Part shown: in pieces, positions 26,317 through 35,133 of the stretch
Numbering within the stretch: position 1 is the first letter of the stretch
Layout: the number at the start of each line of letters is the position of its first letter
Translations under genes and position numbers: made by a program
The notes under the pieces: model-generated
Seen by the model: only the letters and a program-made list of their open reading frames with translations
Told to the model about the DNA's origin: nothing
Databases searched by the model: none
Assembly (NCBI GenBank): GCA_964506075.1
Contig: CAZDKO010000002.1
Span: 1-64,000, forward strand
Reading direction: 5' to 3'
From: CAZDKO01 sp964506075 [NCBI: uncultured bacterium]
GTDB taxonomy: Bacteria > CAZDME01 > JAYEMH01
DNA length: 64,000 nucleotides

Positions 26317-26808
26317 ATGGAAAAATTAATCAGCTGTTTTCAAGGGTGCCCGAAAGAATTATTGACCGTATTGATAGCGGCGCTTCCTATTTCTGAATTG
26401 AGAGGGGCTATCCCGTTTGCTTTAGGGATGAATATCCCTGTTTTTAAAGCTTATCTTTTGGCCGTATTCGGTAATTTAATCCCGATAGTTCCGCTGTTGC
26501 TTTTTTTTGGCGAGGTGGTTCGCGTGCTGGAAAGATTTAAATTAGGAAAAAAATTTTTAAACTGGCTGTTTACCAGGACGCGGAGCCGGAGCCAGCTGAT
26601 GCAAAAATTTGAGTTTTTCGGCTTGATTATATTTGTCGCCATTCCTTTGCCGGTGACCGGAGCCTGGACAGGGACGGTAGCGGCTTTTCTTTTCGGGATG
26701 AGGTTCCGCTATGCTTTCTTAGCCATCAGTCTGGGAGTGATGATTGCCGGTGTTATCGTGACGGTAATAAGTGTGGGTGGTTTTCAGTTTTTAAAATTTA
26801 TAAGGTAA
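26317..26808 (+). CDS. Small multidrug-export-like membrane protein
   Basis: 163 residues from ATG 26317, four bases after the pcm stop, rather than from an earlier in-frame codon inside pcm. It has four or five hydrophobic segments, with LLTVLIAALPISELRGAIPFA at the start, PLPVTGAWTGTVAAFLFGM in the middle and LAISLGVMIAGVIVTVISV near the end. The SELRGAIP and PLPGTGAWTG-type motifs identify the Sm_multidrug_ex (COG2426) family. Transport function in the family is poorly shown. Confidence 0.85.
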   Translation: MEKLISCFQGCPKELLTVLIAALPISELRGAIPFALGMNIPVFKAYLLAVFGNLIPIVPLLLFFGEVVRVLERFKLGKKFLNWLFTRTRSRSQLMQKFEFFGLIIFVAIPLPVTGAWTGTVAAFLFGMRFRYAFLAISLGVMIAGVIVTVISVGGFQFLKFIR

Positions 26809-26811
26809 AGT

Positions 26812-26890
26812 CGGGGTGTAGCGCAGCCCGGTTTAGCGCGCACGGTTCGGGACCGTGAGGCCGGGAGTTCAAATCTCCCCACCCCGACCA
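26812..26890 (+). tRNA. tRNA-Pro(CGG)
   Basis: CGGGGTG pairs with CACCCCG; the D-arm is GCGCAGCCCGGTTTAGCGC; the anticodon loop TTCGGGA gives CGG; T-arm GGGAGTTCAAATCTCCC; CCA is encoded. It begins three bases after the preceding stop codon. The following 95 bases hold only a weak AAATTTGT/ACAAATTT hairpin. Confidence 0.95.
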
Positions 26891-26985
26891 TTAAAAATTT
26901 GTAATCTGGTTTACCACAAATTTCTATTATTTCCTCTGAAGGATATATCAAAAACCTCTTAATCTATGTTTTTTAAAAAATTAAA

Positions 26986-27270
26986 ATGACCGATAACGTT
27001 CGTTTACATGTTTATTTTAGAGGGACCGTCCAGGGGGTAGGATTCAGGTTCTATACCGAACGGGTCGCCCGGAATTTTTCTTTAAGCGGGTTCGTCAGAA
27101 ATTTGCCCGACGGCTCGGTAGAGGTTACGGCCGAAGGAGAAAAAAAGGTTTTAGAAAGATTTTTAGATAATTTGATTTCAGGGAGTCTGGGTCCATACAT
27201 CAGCTCTAAAGACGTTTCCTGGGACCACCCGACCGGTGAATTTAAAGATTTTACCATCAGTTACTGGTAA
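26986..27270 (+). CDS. acyP: Acylphosphatase
   Basis: 94 residues. RLHVYFRGTVQGVGFRFYTERVA carries the phosphate loop and catalytic arginine (GVGFR), and GFVRNLPDGSVEVTAEG carries the catalytic asparagine. It hydrolyses acyl phosphates in the cytoplasm. Complete and of normal length. Confidence 0.95.
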   Translation: MTDNVRLHVYFRGTVQGVGFRFYTERVARNFSLSGFVRNLPDGSVEVTAEGEKKVLERFLDNLISGSLGPYISSKDVSWDHPTGEFKDFTISYW

Positions 27271-27300
27271 GGTTTTTAATTTAAGAACGGAAAGCCGAAA

Positions 27301-28026
27301 ATGAAATACGGTTTAATGGCTGATATCCATGGAAATTTAGAAGCTCTTGAAGTTATCCTGGATAATTTTAAAAAACAAGCCGTAGATAAAATCCTTTGCG
27401 TCGGTGACCTGGTGGGGTACGGTGCCAGTCCGGATGCCTGTATAGATAAGGTGAGGGACCTGTCTGTTGTATGCGTAGCCGGTAATCATGACCGGGCGGT
27501 GCTGAAAAAAACAGACGTTGATTATTTTAATCCCCAGGCAAAAGAAGCGGTTCTCTGGACGGAAAAAAAACTGGAGAAAAAAAACAAAAAATTTTTAGAA
27601 AGCCTGCCTCTTTTAATAGAAGAAAATAATTTCCAGCTTGTTCACGCCAGTTTGGTTAATCCAGCCGAATGGTCTTACGTTTTAAACTTCTATGATGCCA
27701 ACGGTAATTTTCTGGTGATGAAAAGTCCGCTGCTTTTTATAGGACATTCTCACGTGCCGATTGTCTTTTTATTGAACATAGGGAGAATCGGTTATAGCTT
27801 TAGCAGCCGGATTAAGATTGAAAGGGGAATCAAATATATAGTTAACGTGGGAAGCGTGGGCCAGCCCCGCGACGGAGACCCCCGCGCCTGCTCCGTTTTA
27901 TATGACGACAAAAAAAAGGAAATTATTTTTCAGAGATTTGATTACCCGATAGAAAAGGCCCAGGAGAAAATAAGAGCCGCCGGTTTACCGGAAATAGAAG
28001 CGGCCCGTTTATCGGAAGGCATATAG
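27301..28026 (+). CDS. Metallophosphoesterase (YfcE/DUF2437-like)
   Basis: 241 residues. Metal motifs in order: LMADIHGNLEALE, CVGDLVGYGASPD, VAGNHDRAV, LVHASLVN, and FIGHSHVPIVFLL, followed by VNVGSVGQPRDGDPRACSV. This matches the calcineurin-like family close to YfcE and diadenosine-tetraphosphatase-like proteins that are widespread in bacteria and archaea. Substrate unknown. It precedes the recombinase by 22 bases. Confidence 0.9.
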   Translation: MKYGLMADIHGNLEALEVILDNFKKQAVDKILCVGDLVGYGASPDACIDKVRDLSVVCVAGNHDRAVLKKTDVDYFNPQAKEAVLWTEKKLEKKNKKFLESLPLLIEENNFQLVHASLVNPAEWSYVLNFYDANGNFLVMKSPLLFIGHSHVPIVFLLNIGRIGYSFSSRIKIERGIKYIVNVGSVGQPRDGDPRACSVLYDDKKKEIIFQRFDYPIEKAQEKIRAAGLPEIEAARLSEGI

Positions 28027-28048
28027 AGTCGGTAAGGAGCCCGGTCCG

Positions 28049-28939
28049 GTGAAAAGTCACATAGTGGATTTTTTGCAGTTCTTAAAAATTGAGAGAAATT
28101 TAGCCGATAATACCGTCAGTGCCTACGGCCGGGACTTAGAGAAATTCCGGCGATATCTTTCCTCGGTAAAGAAAGAGGACGTTTCTCTGGTTGAACGCGA
28201 CGACATTCAGGATTACACCCGCTTTTTAAAGGGGAAGAATTTTTCTTCCCAGACGATTGCCCGGAATCTGGTCTCCATCAAAATGTTTTTTCGTTTTATG
28301 ATGCGGGAGGGCAAGATAAAGAACGACCCCAGCCAGGACCTGGAAGCGCCCTTAAGCTGGTCAAAATTACCGGAGGTTTTAGGGATTAACGAGGTAGAAA
28401 ATTTACTTAATCAGCCGGCCCTGATGAAAAGAAACGGCTGTCGGGACAGGGCAATTCTGGAATTACTTTACGCTACGGGAATGAGAGTTTCTGAACTGGT
28501 GAATTTAAAGCTTTCCGATTTAAATTTAAAAATCGGCTACGTCCGTTGTCTGGGAAAAGGAGAGAAGGAAAGAATCGTCCCCGTCGGGAAAATAGCCAGA
28601 GAGGTTCTTGAAAATTATCTGGCTAAAGCAAGACCGGTTTTAACCGGCAAAGGAAAAGATTCCCAGTATTTGTTTGTCAATAAGCACGGCTTGCCGTTTT
28701 CCCGTCAGGCTATCTGGAAAATGTTAAAAAAATATGTCCGGAAAGCCGGCATCAGAAAAAACGTTACGCCCCATACTTTACGGCACTCGTTTGCCACTCA
28801 TTTACTTCACGGTGGAGCTGATTTGCGTTCTGTTCAGGAAATGCTGGGGCACGCCAATATTTCCACCACCCAGATTTACACCCACGTAGACAGAGGGCGC
28901 CTTAAAGAAGTTCATAAGAAATACCACCCGCGCGGTTAA
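28049..28939 (+). CDS. Tyrosine recombinase XerC/XerD-like
   Basis: 296 residues from GTG 28049. An N-terminal SAM-like DNA-binding domain (VDFLQFLKIERNLADNTVSAYGRDL) is followed by the catalytic domain with R in LYATGMRVSELV (about residue 147), K in GKGEKERIVPVG, HTLRHSFATHLL, and the nucleophile Y in STTQIYTHVDRG. The length and lack of insertions favour a chromosome-dimer-resolution Xer protein over a phage integrase. A single XerD-like gene lies here, between core genes, so it is unlikely to be tied to the accessory island 22 kb downstream. Confidence 0.9.
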   Translation: MKSHIVDFLQFLKIERNLADNTVSAYGRDLEKFRRYLSSVKKEDVSLVERDDIQDYTRFLKGKNFSSQTIARNLVSIKMFFRFMMREGKIKNDPSQDLEAPLSWSKLPEVLGINEVENLLNQPALMKRNGCRDRAILELLYATGMRVSELVNLKLSDLNLKIGYVRCLGKGEKERIVPVGKIAREVLENYLAKARPVLTGKGKDSQYLFVNKHGLPFSRQAIWKMLKKYVRKAGIRKNVTPHTLRHSFATHLLHGGADLRSVQEMLGHANISTTQIYTHVDRGRLKEVHKKYHPRG

Positions 28940-28941
28940 AG

Positions 28942-31218
28942 ATGCAGATAATCGTTACTCATACTAATTCGGATTTTGACGCTTTAGCTTCTCTGGTAGC
29001 GGCGAGGAAATTATATCCCGCGGCCCGGATAGTTATTCCGGGTTCACCCGAAGAAGCGGTCGCTGATTTTATCGTTAAATATGAAAAAGAACTTAACCTT
29101 TTAGCGGAGAAGGAGGTTAAATTAGAAGAGGTTAGTTTGCTGGTTATGGTTGACACCCGCCACTCCAGCCGGCTCGGCCGGCTCGGGGAAATAACCCAGA
29201 GGAAAAATTTAGAAATTCATATTTATGACCATCATGCCGTTCATCCGCAGGATTTTAAAGGGAAAATTAACGTCGGACGTCTTACGGGGGCGACCGTTAC
29301 CATCCTTCTTGAAATGATTAGAAAAAAAGATATTCCCCTGTCGGCTTTTGAAGCCTCATTAATGCTCCTGGGTTTATATCAGGATACCGGTTCTTTAACG
29401 TATCCCTCAACCACCGAAGAGGATAAAGAAGCGGCCCGGTACCTTTTATCCTGCGGCGCCGATTTGAACTTTATCTCCGGTTATCTAAAAAAGAAAATGA
29501 CCGGGGACCAGATTGTCTTATACCGGCAGTTAAAAAAGACCAGAGAGGTTTTTTTCTTCGGGGGGGCAAAAATAATTATTCTAAGTGCGGTAGTCAATCA
29601 CTATATTCCCAACTTAGCCCTTATCACGCAGAAGTTTCTGGATGAAGAAAAAGCGGACGTTGTTTTTACCCTGGTGGTGATGACGCGGCATCTCCATCTG
29701 GTCGCCAGAAGCCGGAGTAAAGAAATTGATGTTGAAGAAATCGTGAGCTTTTTCGGCGGAGGGGGACATTCAACCGCTGCCTACGCCCGGATAAAGGAGG
29801 GGGAATTAAAAGCGGTTAAGAAAAATATTCTGGCTATATTAAGAAGAAAGATTAAAAAATTAGGCAGGGAGGATTGGAATAAAGTTATCCCTGTCCCGGA
29901 AATATCGCCGGCCCCCGCGGCTCTTAAAAAAGGGAAAAACCTGAAAGGATTAATGGATGACAGGCTTCCGGTAAAGATTATAAAATTTCTTAAGAGAATC
30001 GGCGGCTTAGGCGATAAAGAGAAAAAATCCGTTTTTGTCGTCGGTGGTTTTGTCAGGGATTTAATTCTGGGGGTTCCTAATTATGATATAGATATTGTCG
30101 TGGAAGGCGACGGGATATCCTTTGCGGATAAATTGGCGCAGGGTTTAAAAGCCAAGGTGAGAAAGCATAAAAAATTCGGAACGGCGGTAATTTATCTGTC
30201 GGACGGTTTCAAAATTGACGTCGCTACCGCCCGGACAGAATATTACCATTATCCGGCGGCCCTTCCGCAGGTCACAGGAAGTTCCATTGAAGCCGATTTA
30301 TACCGCCGGGATTTTACGATTAATGCCCTGGCTATTTGTTTAAATAAAGACAGGTTCGGCCGATTAATTGATTTTTTTGGAGGGGAGCGCGACCTGAAAA
30401 AGGGGATAATAAGAGCCCTGCATGATTTAAGTTTTGTGGAAGACCCGACCAGGATTTTCCGGGCCGTCAGATTTGAACAGCGCTACGGCTTCCGGATAGA
30501 CCGGCCTACCCGGCACTTAATCCGAACAGCGGTCAATCTGGAAATGTTTGACTGGCTGACCAACCAGCGTCTTCTGGAGGAGTTAATCCTTATTTTAAGC
30601 GAGAAAGAGCCGGTCAAAGCGATAAAGAGAATGTCGGAATTTAACGAGTTAAGGTTTATTCATCCCCGGATAGAGTTAACCAGGGATTTAAAGCAGTTGT
30701 TTAAAAGTTTAAAAGTGGCGATTGAATGGGTAAGAAAAAAACTGCCTCACGAAAAAATAAACAGCTGGCTCATTTATTTTCTGGCTCTGCTGGATAATTT
30801 AGATAAAAATGAAACGCAGCAGGTAATTAATAAATTTATCTTTTCAAGGCGGAACGGAAATCTTATTCTGTTGTCTAAAGAAAAGGGGCCGCAATTAAGC
30901 AATAACCTGCGGACTAAAGGGCTTAAGAACAGTGAAATTTTCTGCCAGCTGATGGGACTGCCGCTGGAAGTACTCGTTTATTTATTGGCTAAAGCCGGTT
31001 CTTCCCGCGAAGAAGAAAGAATAAAGAAATTTATTAGTGAGCTTCGAAAAATTCATCCTTTGATTCAGGGAAAGGATTTAGCCGGATTGGGAATTAAAGA
31101 AGGTCCGGTCTATAAAGAGATTTTCCGTAATATTTTATGGAATAAACTTGACGGGAAAATTAAGACTAAAAAAGATGAAATCGTTTTTGTCAGGGAAAGA
31201 TGGGCTAAACCCATTTAA
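28942..31218 (+). CDS. DHH phosphoesterase fused to tRNA CCA-adding nucleotidyltransferase
   Basis: 758 residues. The N-terminal 310 are a DHH/DHHA1 phosphoesterase (THTNSDFDALAS, MVDTRH, IYDHHAVH near residue 97, GGGGHSTAAYAR). From about residue 355 there is a class II poly(A)/CCA polymerase head (VFVVGGFVRDLILG, YDIDIVVEG, RRDFTINALAI, RAVRFEQRYGF) and its RNA-binding tail. The combination occurs in several bacterial lineages, where CBS domains usually lie between the two; only a short linker (about residues 310-350) is seen here. It should repair or add tRNA CCA ends, with a phosphoesterase activity on nucleotides or short oligoribonucleotides. Confidence 0.88.
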   Translation: MQIIVTHTNSDFDALASLVAARKLYPAARIVIPGSPEEAVADFIVKYEKELNLLAEKEVKLEEVSLLVMVDTRHSSRLGRLGEITQRKNLEIHIYDHHAVHPQDFKGKINVGRLTGATVTILLEMIRKKDIPLSAFEASLMLLGLYQDTGSLTYPSTTEEDKEAARYLLSCGADLNFISGYLKKKMTGDQIVLYRQLKKTREVFFFGGAKIIILSAVVNHYIPNLALITQKFLDEEKADVVFTLVVMTRHLHLVARSRSKEIDVEEIVSFFGGGGHSTAAYARIKEGELKAVKKNILAILRRKIKKLGREDWNKVIPVPEISPAPAALKKGKNLKGLMDDRLPVKIIKFLKRIGGLGDKEKKSVFVVGGFVRDLILGVPNYDIDIVVEGDGISFADKLAQGLKAKVRKHKKFGTAVIYLSDGFKIDVATARTEYYHYPAALPQVTGSSIEADLYRRDFTINALAICLNKDRFGRLIDFFGGERDLKKGIIRALHDLSFVEDPTRIFRAVRFEQRYGFRIDRPTRHLIRTAVNLEMFDWLTNQRLLEELILILSEKEPVKAIKRMSEFNELRFIHPRIELTRDLKQLFKSLKVAIEWVRKKLPHEKINSWLIYFLALLDNLDKNETQQVINKFIFSRRNGNLILLSKEKGPQLSNNLRTKGLKNSEIFCQLMGLPLEVLVYLLAKAGSSREEERIKKFISELRKIHPLIQGKDLAGLGIKEGPVYKEIFRNILWNKLDGKIKTKKDEIVFVRERWAKPI

Positions 31219-31311
31219 ATAGCAGAAATTTATATGGAAAATATAGCTTAAATCGTATAAAATAAATAGGGGACATTAAAACTCCGGAAACACTGAAATA
31301 AGCGAATAACC

Positions 31312-32718
31312 ATGAAAAAATTAAGGAAAATTAATAATTTTTGCGCCGCCTCAATGAAAGGTTTTACTTTTATTGAGACAATAGTGGTTATTTTTATTCT
31401 GGGGCTGGCGGCAGCGATTACCATCCCGGCGATTGAAAAAAGCCAGGAAACAGTCGGCATTGTCAGGGAAGCGGTAGATTTAAAAAATATCCAGGGTGCT
31501 TTAGAGCAATACCATAATAGCCGGGGATATTATCCTCAAGGGAGTAATGCCGAGCTGGTTATTGGCCTTAGGCCCTATATTCTTTTTGAAGAAAAGTATA
31601 TCCGGGATGGTTTATTTATAGATTCCTGGGGAAACCCTTATGTTTATCGTTGTCCGGGATTTCTTCATCCGGAAAGTTATGACCTTTTTTCCTGGGGACC
31701 GACCGGTGTCCCGCCCGGTGAGTTAATTTATGGCCGGGGAGGAGAGGGATTTAAGACGGTTATCTGCGGCGTTCCGCAGAGCGTTGGGATTCAGGGAACC
31801 GGCAGTGTCTCGCCCGTCGGTGACGGCGAAGTAAATATTCCTTTACCTCCCAAAACGAGCACTTCTGGTTCAGGGGGTGGCAGCGGCGGAAGTTCTGCTT
31901 CATCCGGCGGCGGCCCGGGGACGACCGTGCAAATTGATATCCCCTGGGATTTAACGGTGGTGCCGAACGACTCCATGGTTTATCTTTCCTGGAAAACCCC
32001 TACTTATAGCGCCACCGGTAACGCCCCTGATTTTTTCCGGGTTTACCGCAGCTGGATTCCCGGCGATGACTATGAGTTAATTGCGACCGTGCCTTATGTC
32101 TTATATCCCGACCGGCAAGGTTTTTTCCCTGATGCCGATGTCTCCAATAATTATACGTATTACTACCGGGTCACGGCGGTTTGGGAAGGCGATAATGCCA
32201 CGGAAAGTGAATTTTCCCAGACGGTCAAAGTTACTCCGTCTGCAAACAGTATCTATGCCGAGCAGATAGCCGATAGTTTAGAAATTCTGGGTGAAACCCA
32301 GGCCGGTAACGCTCTGGCGTCTCTTATAGACTCTCAAGAAGTAACGTTGGGTTTTGGACAGATTAGTTCTTTAGCCATAGCCTGGTTTGAACCGCTTAAT
32401 GAAGCCATAATTATAAATCTGGGTTATTTTTCCAAAGATTCTAAAGTGGGCGCGGCTCTTTTAGCCCATGAAGCGACTCATGCCCAGTGGTTTTATGACC
32501 CGGCTCAGGGGACGCCGGTTCCGGATGGGGGAGACCGTTCTTCAAACTCAATTGACCAGGAATACCATGCTTTTCTGAATGCCGCTCTGGTCTGGGAAGA
32601 ACTGGATGCCGCCGGTTTAGACTTTAATCTGGATGTATGGTCGGCAGTGACTTTACAGGGGGAAGAAGAAGCAAAGTCTTTAATCAGGGCGGTTTACTGG
32701 GGTTTACCTGAATATTAA
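31312..32718 (+). CDS. GspG-like pseudopilin fused to FN3 and a HEXXH metalloprotease-like domain
   Basis: 468 residues. A type IV prepilin site (KG-FTFIE, cleavage after Gly17, Glu at +5) and hydrophobic helix lead into a GspG-like pseudopilin region with SWGNPYVYRCPG and YDLFSWGPTG. At about residues 181-205 a Gly/Ser-rich linker leads to a fibronectin-III-like domain (ITDL-type start VVPNDSMVYLSWKTP, FFRVYRSWI, TYYYRVTAVWEG) to about 310. The C-terminal part has LLAHEATHAQW (His386, Glu387, His390) and a downstream QEYHAF glutamate (417), a gluzincin-like HEXXH...E layout. A secreted or surface-displayed peptidase mounted on a pseudopilin is the inference; the joining of these parts is unusual. 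Confidence 0.7.
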   Translation: MKKLRKINNFCAASMKGFTFIETIVVIFILGLAAAITIPAIEKSQETVGIVREAVDLKNIQGALEQYHNSRGYYPQGSNAELVIGLRPYILFEEKYIRDGLFIDSWGNPYVYRCPGFLHPESYDLFSWGPTGVPPGELIYGRGGEGFKTVICGVPQSVGIQGTGSVSPVGDGEVNIPLPPKTSTSGSGGGSGGSSASSGGGPGTTVQIDIPWDLTVVPNDSMVYLSWKTPTYSATGNAPDFFRVYRSWIPGDDYELIATVPYVLYPDRQGFFPDADVSNNYTYYYRVTAVWEGDNATESEFSQTVKVTPSANSIYAEQIADSLEILGETQAGNALASLIDSQEVTLGFGQISSLAIAWFEPLNEAIIINLGYFSKDSKVGAALLAHEATHAQWFYDPAQGTPVPDGGDRSSNSIDQEYHAFLNAALVWEELDAAGLDFNLDVWSAVTLQGEEEAKSLIRAVYWGLPEY

Positions 32719-32732
32719 AAAAAGGATTTACT

Positions 32733-33341
32733 ATGAATAGAAAATTTAAAATACGTTTATCCTGTCTTGGTTTTTTGGGCTGTCTTATTTTAATCCTGCT
32801 GGTTTCGGCCTGCAGCCGCGAGAAAATATCCGAAAAAGAAAAAAGCTCAAAACAGGCAGATTTTCTTGATTTTAAAAGTGATTTAATTAATGTAACCTTT
32901 CAATATCCTTCCGACTGGGAGATGAAGGAGATAGACAATCCCAGGGCTAATTATCACCAGATTCATCTGGTGGGGCCGCGCCGTGACGATATTATTTTTC
33001 CCGTGTCTTTAACGGTTACGACTTTCTCCCGGAGCAAATCTTTAGACGAAGAGTTAGCTCAATACTTATCTCAAAAAAAGAAACTGAAGGATTTTAATTT
33101 ATTAAATCGTTCAGAAGACAGTTTAAACGATAAGGCGTTTAAAAACGTTGAATTCAGTTACAATATCAGTCTGCCTCTTTACGCGGTGAAGGCGAAAGAG
33201 GTAAAAATCAAAGAAAGAACAGCTTTCCTGAAAAATGACGATACGCTTTATAAAATCAGTTTTTTTGTTGATGAAGAAAGATTTGATGATTTCATAGAAG
33301 TTTTTAATAAAGTCAAACAGACGTTTTCTCTGGCCGGTTAA
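32733..33341 (+). CDS. PsbP/DcrB-like lipoprotein
   Basis: 202 residues with a lipoprotein signal: basic start, hydrophobic core and lipobox VSAC (Cys near residue 27). The mature part has FQYPSDWEMKEI, typical of PsbP-like or DcrB-like beta folds, and ends FDDFIEVFNKVKQTFSL. Members of this group are envelope proteins of unclear role. It starts 14 bases after the pseudopilin fusion gene and is probably cotranscribed. A terminator follows. Confidence 0.8.
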   Translation: MNRKFKIRLSCLGFLGCLILILLVSACSREKISEKEKSSKQADFLDFKSDLINVTFQYPSDWEMKEIDNPRANYHQIHLVGPRRDDIIFPVSLTVTTFSRSKSLDEELAQYLSQKKKLKDFNLLNRSEDSLNDKAFKNVEFSYNISLPLYAVKAKEVKIKERTAFLKNDDTLYKISFFVDEERFDDFIEVFNKVKQTFSLAG

Positions 33342-33365
33342 GAAGATAAATTCAGTTTAATTTTG

Positions 33366-33393
33366 AGCCGTCAAAAGATTGATGGCTTTTTTT
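33366..33393 (+). terminator. Rho-independent terminator after the lipoprotein gene
   Basis: AGCCGTCA and TGATGGCT (one G-T pair) form an 8-bp stem around a six-base AAAGAT loop, followed by seven T residues. Confidence 0.85.
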
Positions 33394-33445
33394 ATGGATT
33401 GAATTATTATTGTCATTGCCGTCCCGGTTATGATGGGGTTTTTTA

Positions 33446-33474
33446 TTGACACTCGTCTTTTTATATGTTATGTT
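33446..33474 (+). promoter_or_regulatory. Promoter of the DUF4870/M16 cluster
   Basis: Perfect TTGACA (33446-33451), 17-base spacer, TATGTT (33469-33474), 21 bases before the ATG at 33496. Confidence 0.7.
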
Positions 33475-33495
33475 TATCCAGAGGTAACAAGAATC

Positions 33496-33807
33496 ATGGG
33501 AATTGAATTAAAACACGGTGAAAAGTTTTCACAGGAAGAAAAGAACCTGGCCGCTTTAGGATATATACCTGTTATATGTCTTATAGTATTGCTTCTTAAA
33601 AAAGAGCATCCCTTTATCTGTTTCCACGCCAAACAGGGGCTGATTATGTGTCTTTGCTTCTTTCTTTTTTGGTATATGCCGATCATCGGAACGGTAATGA
33701 ATTTTTTCCTGGTAGCCATGATGTTTGTCGGTTTGATTAAAGCCAAAGAAGGGGAATACTGGAAAGCCCCCGTATTGGGTAACTTAGCCGAAAAAATTAA
33801 AGTGTAG
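33496..33807 (+). CDS. DUF4870-like small membrane protein
   Basis: 103 residues from ATG 33496, chosen because GAGGTAA sits 8 bases upstream and the promoter places the start of transcription between it and an earlier in-frame ATG at 33430. FSQEEKNLAALGYIPVICLIVLLLKKEHPFICFHAKQGLIMCL (read in pieces) and the hydrophobic FFLFWYMPIIGTVMNFFLVAMMFVGLIKA give two or three membrane helices with the HAKQG motif of the Tic20/DUF4870 group. Function not known. Confidence 0.8.
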   Translation: MGIELKHGEKFSQEEKNLAALGYIPVICLIVLLLKKEHPFICFHAKQGLIMCLCFFLFWYMPIIGTVMNFFLVAMMFVGLIKAKEGEYWKAPVLGNLAEKIKV

Positions 33808-33813
33808 CGTCTC

Positions 33814-35121
33814 GTGAAGTTTAAAAAAATTTTTTTATTTTTTGTATTATTTTTTTTATCTTTAACCGGGGGGAAAAAAATCAACTCTAACGGTTTTATG
33901 CGGACGGAATTAAATAACGGTATGGTAATTCTTACTCAGGAATATGACACTATTCCGGTAGTGGCGGTCAGTGTCTGGGCAAAAGTGGGTTCTTCTTATG
34001 AAGGGGAAGGGATTTACGGCATATCTCATTTTCTGGAACACATGCTTTTCAGAAGGAAACCCACGGCTGAAAAAGAGGCCACCATCCAGGCAGAAATTGA
34101 AGGGGCCGGGGGATATTTAAACGGCGCTACCGGAAAAGAAATAACCTATTATTTTGCCGTTGTGCCGAAGGATTTTGCCGAAGAGACACTGGAGCTTCTC
34201 CTGGACCTTTTTTTAAACCCTGATTTTGATGAGAAGGATTTTCTGGAGGAAAAGAAAGTAATCATTGAAGAAATCTCCCGTAAAGATGATAACCCGGCGG
34301 ATTTAATGGGGGATTTATTATTTGAAACGATATACGAAAATCATCCTTACGGGCACTCGGTTTTAGGGAATATAAAAACGATTCAAAATATGAAAATTGA
34401 TTCTCTGATTGAGTATCATAAAAAATACTATAATCCCGGTAACATGATTGTCAGTATTGTCGGTGATTTTAATCAAAAAAATACGGTAAAAAAATTAAAG
34501 AAACGTTTTGGTTCTGATGATAAGATGCCGCCGGCGGCGGGGCCTTCGACGGGAAAAATTGAAAAGGGAATAAAACAAAAAGAAATGAAAAAAAACGTTA
34601 ACCAGGCCTATTTTTCCCTGGCTTTTAGCGGCCCGGCGGTTACTGAGAAAGACCATTTCACCCTGGACCTTCTGGCCACGATTTTAGGCGAAGGCGTCAG
34701 TTCCCGGCTCGTTGAACGTTTAAAAGAAAAGGAAAAGCTGGTTAATGATATCAGCTGTCATTTTTTTACGCAGAAGCTCTCCGGACTACTGGCCGTTTCT
34801 GCCTACTTTAATCCGGAAAACACGGAAAAAGTGAAAGCCGGCATCTGGGAAGAAATAGAAAAAGTTAAAAACGGCAAAATCGGGCAGGAAGAGATAGAAA
34901 AAGCCAAAAGAATGATTGAATCTAACTTTTATTTTCACAACGAACTCTTTAAAGACCAGGCTTTATCCCACGCTTACTGGGAATGTTTAGGGGTCGGCGG
35001 GTATGAAAAAGATTATCTTAACAACATAAATTCCGTCAATGCCGAAGAGCTTAAAGAAGCCGCTTCAAAATATTTTGACCCCCGGAATTTTTCCCAGGTT
35101 ATTATTAAACCGCCTTCTTAA
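33814..35121 (+). CDS. M16 zinc peptidase, catalytic subunit
   Basis: 435 residues from GTG 33814, with a signal peptide (FLFFVLFFLSLTGG). The inverted zinc motif HXXEH is HFLEH, residues 72-76, and the distal zinc glutamate is in KKVIIEEISRKDD, so it is catalytically complete. GNIKTIQNMKIDSLIEYHKKYY and the C-terminal M16_C half follow. M16 peptidases degrade or process short peptides. The next gene encodes a partner lacking the zinc motif, so a periplasmic heterodimer like other bacterial PqqF/YmxG-type pairs is expected. 6 bases separate it from the preceding membrane-protein gene. Confidence 0.92.
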   Translation: MKFKKIFLFFVLFFLSLTGGKKINSNGFMRTELNNGMVILTQEYDTIPVVAVSVWAKVGSSYEGEGIYGISHFLEHMLFRRKPTAEKEATIQAEIEGAGGYLNGATGKEITYYFAVVPKDFAEETLELLLDLFLNPDFDEKDFLEEKKVIIEEISRKDDNPADLMGDLLFETIYENHPYGHSVLGNIKTIQNMKIDSLIEYHKKYYNPGNMIVSIVGDFNQKNTVKKLKKRFGSDDKMPPAAGPSTGKIEKGIKQKEMKKNVNQAYFSLAFSGPAVTEKDHFTLDLLATILGEGVSSRLVERLKEKEKLVNDISCHFFTQKLSGLLAVSAYFNPENTEKVKAGIWEEIEKVKNGKIGQEEIEKAKRMIESNFYFHNELFKDQALSHAYWECLGVGGYEKDYLNNINSVNAEELKEAASKYFDPRNFSQVIIKPPS

Positions 35122-35133
35122 TTCCTGTTATTT

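Noticed and set aside
28049-28939. The XerD-like recombinase as integrase of the accessory island.
   Set aside because: It is in a core context 20 kb away and has the length and motifs of a chromosomal Xer protein.
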